This document shows, in pieces, positions 11,508-23,100 of a stretch of DNA of 64,000 bases (positions within the stretch are counted from its first letter, which is position 1; each line of letters starts with the position of its first letter). The DNA is taken from assembly GCF_026914265.1 (NCBI RefSeq), contig NC_069126.1, positions 77,255,232 through 77,319,231 of the forward strand. The letters run 5' to 3'. Made by a program: the position numbers and the translations under genes. Under the pieces are notes generated by a model that was not told where the DNA came from, ran no database searches, and was given only the letters and a program-made list of their open reading frames with translations. This DNA is from Mya arenaria (lineage: Eukaryota > Mollusca > Bivalvia > Myida > Myidae).

Positions 11508-14500
11508 GTAATTGCTTTTTTCTCAAAGCGAAATATAGATGTGCATTAAAACATTCGTGCTTAGATCGTAAATTCATATAAGTTATTTCTAAATGGCAAA
11601 GTGTGTATAATTTTAAACATATACGTTGTTTAATCATAATGTGTATAAAGTAATGTAAAGAATGAGCTATGGTATTTTAGCCCATATGGTGGTAAAACAA
11701 AGCATAGTTATAGTATCTCAGATCAATTGCTACTTTTCATCTTTTTAGGTTTTGATGGTTCATAATTGAAAAGGCTGAACATGCAAGATCTACTTGATAT
11801 ACATTTTTGGTTTAAATTTTCCCCGCACTGTTTGTACTCATACACCGGATTTGGTCACTTTATCGAATGCAAATTGGATACTTTTAACCCATTTTAATTT
11901 TCTTTTTAGAAATCTTTTTTCTTACGTTGAATGTCTAGTGCACATTTGAAACTTTTCCCCATATATGCTGTTGGGGGTCACGAAACACTAGAAATCAGTG
12001 TTATCTTGCGTGAAAATTGTCAATAGAATACATAGGAAATGTAATTAGTCGTTTGTGACTAATAGTCTTCTCAGTGCGTTATGGTACGAATGGATCAAAT
12101 GTTGTTGTATTTACTTAGAGAAAGGTTCGGACACTATTTTGAACATATCGGAAAACGTCCACGATGAAAATACGACAATCAGCTGCGAGGTTTTAAATAC
12201 ACGACCACCAGCGATGTTTGAAATATTAGTAGACAACGCAGCCATTATGGATGCTGTTCAAAATGATATATTGGACGAAATGTCAACAACATTCGCTAGT
12301 AAAGCTTCGATATTGAAGATAAAGAAATAGTGGAATGGAAAGGAAATATGTTAGCGTAAAAAGTCTACAATGTTCGGAAATATAGAAGCCACCTGTCAAA
12401 AAGTAGACATAAAGATTTTATAAGATTCTCAAATGAATTTGATAATAAAGTTTTTGCGCTTCAGATTACCAAAAAGTCAATTGATGTAACTTGTTTTACG
12501 ATGATATCCAATCATCCACGTGTGGTAACCTTTTCATAAATATTCCAAGTTAATTTCACTTCTTAACACCAGTTGGATACTTGAAAATGTTCATTTTTAG
12601 ACAAGATATGTCACATAAACACATACAAATGTAACTAATAAGGAAACACATTTGTTATTAAAAGTTTCTCTGTAATGGTCTGTATTCATCATTTCAGTGC
12701 ACACTCAACCCTTGAACTTTTTCCTCGATAAAGTACAGAAAAGTTCACCGTATTTTGATTCCACGACAGGCGAAACCGATCTAAAAGGTAGTTCAATGAA
12801 TGAAATACGTGCAAATGGTTTATGTAACGAGACGAAATGCACGTTAAGTACAAATAAAGCGACAAAAGGCGGGATGAAGAAAGGTAAACCAACAAATGCT
12901 AGAGTAATGGAACTAAATTCCGCAAAGAATATACGTCTGTTTCAAGTATTGAGTATTTCAAACCTGTATATATTTCCTTAGTCCATAAAACTTAACATTG
13001 TTTATTTTCGGTGTTGATTAAATTTTATTTAAAGATATTTTCGACACTGACGCCTGTTCATGTCATGTTATGATCGCTATTACAGGCGACAACAGTACAC
13101 GGTCGTTCAAGTTTTCGTTGGAGTAAATTTTGATAGGAATAGGAGCATTTGTTGTTCTCTGTATTTTCGTTGCGTTAGCAAGTAAGTATTATGGCGTCTT
13201 TAATTATTTAAGAATTTTATTGAGGACGTTTGTTCGTCTGTTTCTCATATCACTGAGCGGAGTCAAAACAAGTACCATTATCAGTGGTATTCTATTTTCA
13301 ATTTTCAATTATTCCGAATAAGAAGAACAGTAATCAGTGCATTAGTACTATAAGTGGGAAAGCTACGTGCCGACGCTTATGACCATTCTACAACATCAAA
13401 GCATGTATAAGTGAATAAATCTATTTTGGAATATCGATTATCCTAACAGAAGATCACAAATCCATACTACATTTCAGGGACACTGGTACGGTGGCTTAAA
13501 GGTAGAAGCAGAACCAGGTTAGAACTAAGATTACAACTCGTCTTTTAACTTTGTCCCAAACGAACTATGAACATCCTTTTTATTCATTTGTTGATATGCA
13601 TTTTATAAACTTGACAATTTCATGTACGAATGTAACTTTATGTAAATCTGTATTATATAGGGATCCGGGCAAAGCAGAAGGTAAGTTATTCTTGTTTGAA
13701 CGACTCTTCAGTATAAAATTATGAATTTATACGCAAAGTATTAATTTGGCGTGATAAATTTCTATTTATTTCAACCGAAGATATATGTGTGTCTTATTTC
13801 ACTTCTTTCGTATTTAAAAACATATTTTACTTTAATTTAAACCAATATTTTGATTTTTGTTATCATTCTAAACGATTTCTCAGTAATTGAAAGCATTTCA
13901 ATATTTCTCTTAAGGATATGAATTTTGATAAAAGGAAATAAAATGAAATATAATCTGTCTACGTAACTAAATCAATATATTTAACACCAGGTAGACAGAA
14001 TAACAACTTAAACCCACTACATTTTACAACAGTCACATTACCAGCGATCGATTCCTCTCCCTCTCTTGATACAAATGTGTATGTGGACATGTCTGAGACA
14101 TCAATGCATAAGAATGCCTCTCACGATTTGGAAGGTGATGAGGTAATGAAGACACGGTATGACTCCATGGCTCGGAAGCCAATCACACCTATTGAGGTAT
14201 TCCATAGCAAATGAATATTCGTAACTAGTTTTCTGTTGTATTTAATGTGTATCTTTATGTAGTTATAAAGGTACATTTATGCATAATTTTACTACAAGCA
14301 ATTAAGAAGCTCTACAATTGTTTTAAAATAACATACTTGCTACCATAAGCATTTTCTTCCATTGAAAACTGTACAACCTGCATAAACAAAACGGTCTTTA
14401 TCCAGAACAATCGCCCCAAAACTTGATGTACGTCAAGCACCTATTTCTGGAACAATCTTAGGCCCCTTTAAACAGGATCGCGCTAAGCTTACTATTTTCT

Positions 14501-14952
14501 TAAATACTAGTCAATTGAGTAAGTTTCTCTTTTCAAAGACTTTTAAGGTCAAGTATTGGGTATTCAAATATCCTATCTTTCGTCTGTAATAAAGATAACG
14601 CTTGTAATTTAGCCCTATGAAATGCCATTCTTAAACGTGTTAAGCTTGAAAATAAGGCCAGGTTAAGTACTGTGATTGAAAAGTTGGTATTGTTATACTC
14701 GAACATACATATTTGTTTATAAATCCTTATTCCATCATATCAAGTACGTTAACAGATGTGTCTACTTAACAATAACTCTTACAGTCCACGCATGGGGAAA
14801 GCAGTCTGATTTACGCGGATCTGGACATTGGCCATCTACAACAAGGCAGTGTTGGTCCGATACGTGGCCCACGACCAACCTTAGGAAAAGGAGCAACGGT
14901 TTATGAAGATATTGACTTTTCTAACACGAACCCGCTGTGTACAAACACATAA
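10352..14952 (+). CDS. Ig-superfamily transmembrane receptor 1, probably damaged
   Basis: Predicted exons: 10352-10678, 10830-11141, 11226-11507 (Ig1-3); 12119-12414 (Ig4, broken); 12698-12883 (stalk); 13086-13181 (membrane); 13478-13517, 13661-13680, 13991-14196, 14785-14952 (cytoplasmic tail, stop TAA 14950-14952). Ig and stalk exons are phase 1-1, and the tail exons chain in phase 1-2-1-0 with consistent GT-AG sites. It is paralogous exon by exon to receptor 2 for Ig1-4, but the stalk, membrane and tail are different. Problems: two in-frame stops and no donor in Ig4, one TAA before the membrane segment, and no signal-peptide exon found. Skipping Ig4 keeps frame because the exons are symmetric. 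Ligand and role are unknown; a surface recognition receptor is inference. Confidence 0.7.
12119..12414 (+). pseudogene. Receptor 1 Ig4 exon, broken
   Basis: Homologous to receptor 2 Ig4 (26746-27039). It opens TILNISENVHDENTTISCEV after the acceptor at 12117-12118. In-frame TAG codons stand at 12328-12330 and 12352-12354, the second where receptor 2 has a Cys codon. The donor seen in receptor 2 (T|gtaagt) is replaced by AAAGATTTTATAAG. The exon cannot be read through or spliced in the receptor 2 manner. Confidence 0.8.
12698..13181 (+). CDS. Receptor 1 stalk exon and membrane-segment exon
   Basis: The stalk exon 12698-12883 (62 codons, phase 1-1) is rich in Ser, Thr, Lys and Asn, with no Ig signature. 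The next exon 13086-13181 encodes ILIGIGAFVVLCIFVALA, a membrane helix, and ends GCA A|gtaagt; basic residues follow in the next exon (RTLVRWLKGRSRTR), a stop-transfer pattern. Read in phase 1 from 13086, an in-frame TAA occurs at 13124-13126 just before the helix. A weaker alternative acceptor at 13134-13138 (gatag) would bypass it but leave a hydrophobic stretch of only about 16 residues. Confidence 0.55.
13478..14952 (+). CDS. Receptor 1 cytoplasmic tail with YxxM, ITIM-like and ITSM-like motifs
   Basis: Four exons: 13478-13517, 13661-13680, 13991-14196 and 14785-14952. The tail carries NVYVDM and TRYDSM (two YxxM motifs, the PI3-kinase p85 SH2-binding consensus), then SLIYADL (fits the ITIM consensus [SIVL]xYxx[ILV]) and TVYEDI (fits the ITSM consensus TxYxx[VI]), and ends TNPLCTNT. 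No stop interrupts the chain and all phases fit (1-2, 2-1, 1-0, 0). A first choice of donor at 13502 was discarded because only the donor at 13518 gives the phase the next exon needs. Signalling through SH2 proteins is inference from the motifs. Confidence 0.75.
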
Positions 14953-14954
14953 AT

Positions 14955-15690
14955 TGTGTTTTGACTACAGCAAAACAGGATGAGAACATTGCTCAAGTGT
15001 AACTCGAGTAGGCTGTGTTATGATTGTTGCAAACCAGGACGATTTTTTGCATATATGTAAAACGCGTAAATAACGTAATGAACGTTGCAAAACAATGAGA
15101 CTAAATTGCTTATGTATAAACAGAGCTGAATGTGTAATGACTGATGCAAAACAGGATGACTACATACCTTATAATTGAAACTCGTAAACTGTGACATGTT
15201 TTGTGAAAAACAAGCTTGACTTCCTATCTTACATGTAAAGAGCGTAGATTGTGCTATGACATTTGCAAAACTTGAAGACTACTTAGCCTAATGCGTAAAC
15301 AGTGAAAAAGTTGTTTAACTGTTATCCTGTAGAACAGGACGACTTCATTGCTTATATGTTAATAGCGTAGAATATGTAATGACTGTTGCAAAACAGGATG
15401 TCTACCCAGCCTATATCCGAGACACGTAGACTGTGTAATGTTTTGTGCTAAACAGGCTTCTATGTGATGTTTAATGGCTATTTCGAGAAGGTTGACAACT
15501 TTGCGTATACGTTAACACGTAGACTGTGTAATGATTGTTGCAAAACAGGATGACTTCATTGCTTTTTTGTATATAGCGTAGACTGTGTAATGCATGTTGT
15601 GCAACAGGATGACAACACTTACTATACGTGAAACGCGTAGACTGTGTAATAAATGTTACAAAACAGAATCACTGCATTCTTTATAATTAA
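14955..15690. repeat. ~59-bp minisatellite in the predicted 3' UTR of receptor 1
   Basis: About 12 diverged copies of a 59-bp unit with 'gcaaaacaggatgac' and 'gcgtagactgtgtaatg'. Copies are at 14970, 15029, 15087 and 15146 (spacing 58-59), with the last near 15656. The array starts within a few bases of the receptor 1 stop codon. Confidence 0.85.
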
Positions 15691-15929
15691 CTTAAAATTA
15701 GCAATTTAAATTAGCTTGTATGTGAGTTTATTCGTTTGTAAGAAGATTATCGGATGGATTGGACATGTAACCAATACGTGCATAGTACATGGTTCAAGCA
15801 GTATCAGTAAAAATGCTATTCTCATTTACTCTATCACGTGGTAACTGATATGTTATTTCTATGTTATTTGTCCGTGTATTTTGTTCTTGATTAGTTCATG
15901 TACAATAATCTTTATGGGTGAATATATTC

Positions 15930-15935
15930 AATAAA
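15930..15935 (+). promoter_or_regulatory. Possible poly(A) signal of receptor 1
   Basis: AATAAA about 980 bases after the stop codon and just past the minisatellite. It is the first canonical hexamer I noticed downstream, but in AT-rich DNA chance matches are common. Confidence 0.35.
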
Positions 15936-16197
15936 CGGGTTGCCATCAAGGCATTCTCAAACAAAACGTATTTTAAAAAGATGTTTAAAACTAATCACGC
16001 AATGATATCAGTGACAACAACACCTTGGAATAGTCAGTTCCTGAAAGAAAAAAAACAGTATCTACCTGGAATTACGCAGTAATCAACAATATAACAATGC
16101 CACTGTTAAGAGAAAAACGTTTAATGCCTTATAACCGTAAAACCGATGAAAGAAAATACACAACATCAGTAATTCGATCTTCAAGTTTACAATTGGC

Positions 16198-16567
16198 TTA
16201 AAGCTGCTTTCTCGCAGCTCACAGATTGAACGTTTTGAAAACTTTTTAATTTTTTGTCTTGGAACGAGCCAATTTTTGCAAAAATCCATGGAAACCAGTT
16301 ATTTAAGACTGCTGACAAAAATTGGATCGCAGATTTTTATATTTAAGTTCAATAATTGATCTTTTATGCATTTTAATTAAACCGTAAGGAACGGTTTAAG
16401 CCATAAAACATTAATTTTCAAACGGAAATAAGAAAATCTGCGATCTGATCTTTTGTCAGCAATCTTATATCATTAGTTTGAAGATATGTACGCAAAAATT
16501 TGCTCTTTCCAAGATAAAAAATAAAAAAAATTGTAAAAATGGTTAATCTGTGAGAGTGCAGCTTTAA
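16198..16567. mobile_element. 370-bp hairpin MITE flanked by TTAA
   Basis: Outer ends TTAAAGCTGC and GCAGCTTTAA are exact reverse complements. Long imperfect pairing runs inward ('cagattgaacg' against 'ggttaatctg', 'gctgacaaaa' against 'ttttgtcagc', 'atcgcagatttt' against 'aaaatctgcgat'). TTAA at both ends suggests a TTAA target site as used by piggyBac-type elements. The minus-strand open frames inside are artefacts. Confidence 0.8.
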
Positions 16568-18283
16568 ATCATTTATCAATAAGTACGTATACTGTGGTAT
16601 GTTCAAAGGACAAACGTTCTTCCATAATGATAACATAAAACTAAACATTGTGTTTAGGCTACGTAATTGAGAAACTAGATTTAAGAATATAGTTTAGTGT
16701 TTTGAATAAAACGTTATAAAATGCTGAAAGATATGAAACGTGATCTTGATTTATACGGAAGAACACTATTTGTATTACCTTGACAGTTAATTCCCTTTAT
16801 CTCCAACATATTTACAATGCGGCACAAATATTGCAATGTAGAGCGTTTTACGGCAAAGCTAAGAAAGGCATTAGCCGAGCTTGCGAGCAAACAGTCGGTT
16901 TAATATCTTAAGACAATTGCCTTACTAACGCTACAACTTCCTAATATTTATTAAGTACGTCAGGTCGCACTTTACTGAAACAGAAACACTTCGTACAACT
17001 ATTTTTGATACTTTCTCATCTACTCGATTTTAAGTGTTGATGTAACGGCCCGATATCTGAGCATTGCGTGATTTTTGCAGATCCTGACAATAGCCAGGTG
17101 GGGTCGGCTTTAAAACATATGGAAACATTATCCTAGAGCAAAGCATGGGAATGTATTGTTTTATACTTCATATAACTATTTGAATGGTCGTTCTACATAG
17201 TTCCAATAAAGTCAATTGTATATTAAAAATCAAATATTAATAACTGAAATTATGGAAACGATTGTGACTTTCCACAATTTCAGTACAATTTAATAATCAT
17301 AGTTTGATTTGTTTGGTATGTATATGTCACAAAAACTCAATAATGTACGAGACTGAAATACGGTTCTGTTATTGAAACAAAATCGGATGACATTTCTTAC
17401 TAGAGATACACATACCACGCGGTGAATGTCCCAGTGCTTGAGGCGCTTTGATAAATGCAGCGGTTTAAAATCTATAATATGAAAGTGAATGTTAAGTATT
17501 TACAATTATAAAAAACATTTTTGAGTAGATGAATACTGTTGGATTCTTGCATTGATTTATATTTCAATACTGCAGTTTCAATATTTCAGCATTAAGTTCC
17601 TTTTGCTTGAGCACCTCAGTAACTTATCGATGCTTTTTTTAGTAAGGCTTGTTTGCAGAAGTTGACATGCCGTTGACAAGAAACCGCACAATGCGTACTA
17701 TAAAAACCACCACATTAACCATACAAAGCATCCCCACAAAAGAAAAATAATGTCAAGGAAATTAAATGTCCTTTTAGTAGTAATCGCATACATTGTATGA
17801 TTTAAACTTCCGGCTATTGTATGCCGCACTTTGAAACACTTTAAATAGTGCCATGAATTCTGGCATGAATGGGATTTGTAATATTGTGTCTTTTGTTTGG
17901 GGTTTTTATGTGCGCGTCCGCCTTTGCACGTAAGTTCATTCAAATATTAGTATTTATACTGTCATTTGCATACAAATCGGTTCAATAACAAGGTGCCGTG
18001 TACATTTTAGTTTATTATGTCATGTGACCGCAAATACCGACTTCTTTTCAATTCTGAAATGTCACAGGAAAAGCACAAATGATGTTTCAGTATCATATCA
18101 ATAGTCCGCCAACAACGGACCTCAACAATTATTTGCCCATAAAGTCCCATCACTCTGTATAATATTGACACTGGTAAAACAATCGACCAGAAAATCTACA
18201 TCTGGTGTGAAAATCTTACCCCACCCACAAATTCTGGAAACTGTGCAGCATTTAACGATAGTAAATTCCATTTCTGTGTTGAA
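16568..18283. other. No gene seen
   Basis: AT-rich intergenic sequence after receptor 1. An 81-codon minus-strand frame at 17698-17943 has no recognisable feature and lies in no splice context. Confidence 0.5.
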
Positions 18284-18414
18284 CTAGGTTGGTGCCGTGG
18301 ATGGAGGAAGGTTATCTGGCTCGGCTGCGGAATTTACCAGGTTCGCATTCGGCTCACCCGATAAATTCCTCCGCCTTGCCAGATAAACTTCCTCCATCCA
18401 CTGCACTAACCTAG
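18284..18414. mobile_element. Short hairpin element, ~55-bp arms
   Basis: 18284-18336 (CTAGGTTGGTGC.GTGGATGG) pairs with 18362-18414 (CCATCCACTGCACTAACCTAG) with few mismatches. The whole unit is 131 bases and begins and ends in CTAG. No coding capacity. Confidence 0.75.
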
Positions 18415-18896
18415 TAATCTCTATACAGTTTCAACAGATAAATTTCAATCGACAGTAACTATGAACCAAAGCATTCACCAATTATCATATTTCCTATCAT
18501 TGCAGAAAAAATAGTGTTTGCATAAAAACTCGTGAACAGGCTGACTAAGGACAATGACATTTCACCAGGAAGTTGCCATTCACAATAGCACGACCCCTAT
18601 TGTGTTGGGGGTCAATGTGGTTACAGTCAACGTTTCAGTCAAACGTGTCTGCACATTAAGGGCGTATATGGCGGAGCTACTGCCTGAAACCATTATTTCT
18701 GAACTTCTTCAAAATAATAATACCGCAGATGGTCGTTTGCATGTTTTATATAAAGGTGTTTCAACACACGTGTTTATGATATATATATGAGCTTGTTTAT
18801 GTAGCTTTTCGCATGAATGTTGACGTTGACCCTTATTTGTTTGGGGCCCAGGAGGTCATTTTTTGACAACTTTGTGAAAACTTTGAACTAGGACAA
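18415..18896. other. No gene supported
   Basis: A 78-codon plus-strand frame (18554-18790) ends near a GT-rich donor-like site but shows no Ig cysteine pair or other domain. Left uncalled. Confidence 0.4.
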
Positions 18897-19975
18897 GTAG
18901 GGTGCCCTTGACCATTTCATGACTCTCATTGTTGTCATCATACTGAAATGCAGTGTCACAGATAACTTTCTTACAGAAACTGTAAGCAATATTCTCGAGA
19001 CTGGTTTGACTTAAGACCGTGACAAGTGCATGCCTCTTTGTATTTGAGATCAGTTGGTAAAGGTTAAATATACGGACCTCAACGTAGTAGAAATATTGAT
19101 CATAAACGATAGATGACCGCTATAAATTTCAGATCAGTAGTCAACGTCGTAGTGACCCCTTTTTAAAATAGGTAATGCATTTGTTTCAAAACGGCGGACA
19201 ACAAAGTTCCATGGAATTATAGCTGTTTAGTCGCAGAATATCAAAAAGCAAGGACACATTCGTTGTCAATGTTCTTTTCGACATCCATAGAGTCGAGTAC
19301 ACGTTTCTGAAAAAGCGACGTTCAAAACTATACATCACTTCACTGATTAATGTGTTTATGATGTTAAGTTAGAAGTTGTTAATAAGTTACTATTATAAAT
19401 GCAAACACGATGGTATCAAGACCAGAATAGTATTGTAACCATTCAGAACATACCTTGCACGGTATTTGGAACACCGGCACCGGTGCAAAAACGTATTTTC
19501 TCTCTATGTGAAGAATGTGTATAGTAACTGTATTAAAATGAAGCAAAGACAATGATATATACATGCGATCTGTCAGCTGTAAAATGCCAAACCTTTGCTT
19601 TTTCGGCATTGATTACTGCTTGCTTCCGATCGCGGTAAACGACAAATCATTCTGAGGATGGGCAGCAAAGAGAGAGTGATCTATCCATTGACACTAAGAT
19701 GTGAGAGTAAAACGTACCGATGTCGAAGGTTTTGATTGTGATATGGAATAGCCGGACGTGCAATCCTATGTCATGTTGGAGTTGTTAATTTTAAAAGCTC
19801 ATCCAGTGGCTGCTCATCCTTCGACACTTCTCTAGAACAGGACATTGTTCACACATGCTTGTTTACATCAAACAAACATTGCATAAACGATCAGAAATAT
19901 CATGCTTCAGGACACAGGCATTCGTTGGAAGTGCAAGTATAATCTCCTTCATACGACAGCAATTACATTATAATA
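18897..19975. repeat. Upstream duplicated segment, copy B
   Basis: Counterpart of 5033-5655 plus about 7630-7910. Block order is conserved, without the ~1.9 kb present in copy A. It lies directly upstream of the dead Ig exons starting at 20104, as copy A lies upstream of receptor 1. Confidence 0.65.
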
Positions 19976-20103
19976 CATTTCCATAGCAAGAAGATTTAAT
20001 TTCTTGTTTATTGTATGTTTTATTAATCTTGATATTTCCAAAAGTAATATTATTTTCATTTTTAGTTTCTTTTATTAATCAGCGATTTATTAAACAGTGC
20101 AGA

Positions 20104-23100
20104 CTAAATCTGTGATAGTAAGACTTCCCGTGACAGACACATATACTGTTTAAGAAAACAGCTCGATTCTTCAAGAATGCATTGTACCCAAATCACAGCC
20201 ACCTGCTGAAAAAACACTGATACAGAGACCATGGAAAGTATAATGTAGATGTATTTCGTAAATAAATTTCACCATATCTCTACTGTTACTTCGTCAAATG
20301 TTGACTCCACATTCACAACATTCAGCATATTACAATTGGCTGTAGACCGTTGTTTGAATGGAACAAGTATTTACTGTTCAGCTTCCAATGTACCTTCTGA
20401 GAGACGCGTGACTGTGTGTGTTTTATGTAAGTAAAAGTAGTAATTGTCTATTTTGAAAAGATGTTTAAGTAAAAGTGTATATTGTACAACAAACATTTGG
20501 GGCCGTAATCATAAAGTAGGAAACCATACACCTTGATTGTAAATTGCCATTTTTCTAAAATGAATGTAAAAAAGACTATCTCTGATTTTAAACCAAACGT
20601 TTGACGGTCGTTTATGTTCTCGTCCTTATGGAGAATTAAATAATCTTCAAAAAGACTTCTCGGAGGTTTTGTGTATGCGTTCTGATCCTTATCGATAATG
20701 TTATTTAATTTAAAATGGCTACTGCACAGGTCTGGCGCATATGTTCTGGTCCTTATGGATAATGGGATATAATGTAATGACACTACTGCAAAAGTTTGGC
20801 ATATGTGTTCTGATCCTTATCGATAATGTAATTTAATTTAAAATGACTGGCGCATATGTTCTGGTCCTTATGGATAATGGGATATAATGTAATGAGAATA
20901 CTGCACAAATTTGGCATATGTGTTCTGATCCTTATCAATAATGTTATTTAATTTACAGTGACTACTGCACAAGTTTGGCATATGAGTTCTGGTCCTTATG
21001 TATTATTGAATATGTCTTAAAGAGACTACTGCACATGTGTTACCTTAGTGTTCAGGTCTTTATGGATAATTGAATATACTTAAAGTAAATTACGAACAGG
21101 TGTTGCCTGTGTGAACTTACAGTGATTGTCAAAAGAATGAATAACCAATACCAATCCATCCAATGATAGTGTTTTTAAACGCTTATACTATCACAAAACA
21201 ACGGTGGATTATGGAGATTGATCGGTAATCAAAAACAAATATTTCATTATTTTTAAAATGTGGAAAAGTCAATTTTATATTTTTACTGTGTTTAAAATTT
21301 AACCCGGAAGCTGACAAAATCAAACAATGATGCGCATACGGCATGAACACAATATAAATAACGTTAATTCTAAAATGACATTACACACATATACAGTTTG
21401 GCGAGTTTTTTTCTGATAAATGGAATTATATATTTTGTAATACCACTTAAAGTCGTACACAAATAAATAAATATGTGTGTTGCCGCGTACGATCGCAATA
21501 CACGTTACATCGTTGACATCAAACGACCATGTTTCCCTTGTTGCAACGCTAATCGTGAAAAGTAACTTTTGTGATAACTTATTATAATGTATTCTTAGTT
21601 TTATAATATGTCGATCGGCAATTAAGATCATTTTTCAGAACAATCAACGGTTACAGACTTTTCTGTGGTAGGCTCGGAGTACACACATAGTGTTACCAAA
21701 GCAGAAAACGGCACAGTAAAACTATTGTAAGTGGTTGATAGTAACCATAAGGCTGAAATACTTGAAGAGAAGAAGAATGAAAATAATCCGACACACTAGT
21801 GCAAACAGGTACAATCGCGATCATCCATCAAAGGACTTTCTTAAATTGCTTGGTACATGTAAGAATTCATAAATGTATAAATATGTGTGAATAAATTATT
21901 TGACCGCTTAAGTTTGTGTAAGTGGACATTAACATTGTTGAAAAGTAATCGTTGTCATTTTTAATTGCATTGTGTTTCACTTTTATTAAATATTTATCAT
22001 ATTAAGCGCTACGACACACAAGTAATCCAGTCACAAACACCAAGTTCTCTGGTCTTTTTTGTTATATTAGGTTCGGTCAGACGCTAGAACAATGTAAGAT
22101 TGAAGCTGTTGTGCGACGTTATCGTTCATGGATTGTGCATACCCGATACCCAAACCTTGGCAATTCACTTGGAAAGTGTGCAATGAAAATGACACTTGCA
22201 TGGTCATAACTGCACATTTGTACTTATATGACATATCGACCATTGGACTGTCCAGTTTTGCTTCTATTGTTCAAGTAAAAGAAGAGGACTTTTGCAATAT
22301 CAGTTGGCAATTTGGAATGGTGTTTGTCGTGAATTGACGGAAATATTTCATTTGAAGAAAGATGGAACAAATGGTAAGTTGTTTGCATTTTGTCATCTTT
22401 ACTCGTATATGTGGTTAATAAAAAGATGTATTCGTTGCTTTCGTCACCGTTGGCAATTAAGGTACACATTTCGTTCATACAAAAAAATAATAGATGGATT
22501 GTCGGGTTAGGGTTAGATATCAGGCGATGCTCCTTCGTAGAAAATCCGGTGTTAATTGGCATTCAATGTCAATTAACACTGTCAATTAAACCGTCACTCG
22601 TCCATAATATCATTAAAGGCTTAAAATTTGACAGTATCAATGTATTTTGACCTAATTGGAATCATTTAAGTGTATGTGCATATAATTCAAATACGTGTGT
22701 GATGTTTAGTGATTTTATAAAATTATCTTACATCTTTTACTGTCGGTGCATCTGTCGGAGGAAGTATCGTTGCCATAATTGGATCGGTTATGGTGTTTTG
22801 TTTTATTCGGTGAAAGATTTTACTAAGCAATCTTTGTGACACTTGTGGTTTTCGGAACATAGGTAAGTTTAGATCTAGCTATTTTGTGTTGATTGGTTCC
22901 TTTTTAAAAAAACAAAGAAAGGGGAATCCGTTACACTTTTATCCTGCTTTATGATTTTTTTAAAGGCTCACACCTTTTTTTATTTTCACTTTCAACGATT
23001 TTTTGCAAGTAATAGTGGTAAAAACTATTACTGGAGCATACATTGGTTATACTTCAGATTCAAATCCGAGAACAGAAGAGGTCAAAATGTAAGAGATGTT

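Noticed and set aside
13478..13501. 24-base version of the first tail exon of receptor 1
   Set aside because: Its donor would leave the next two exons out of phase; the 40-base version fits.
18554..18790. 78-codon frame as a possible extra Ig exon
   Set aside because: Only one Cys, no Trp or D-x-Y-x-C pattern, no good acceptor.
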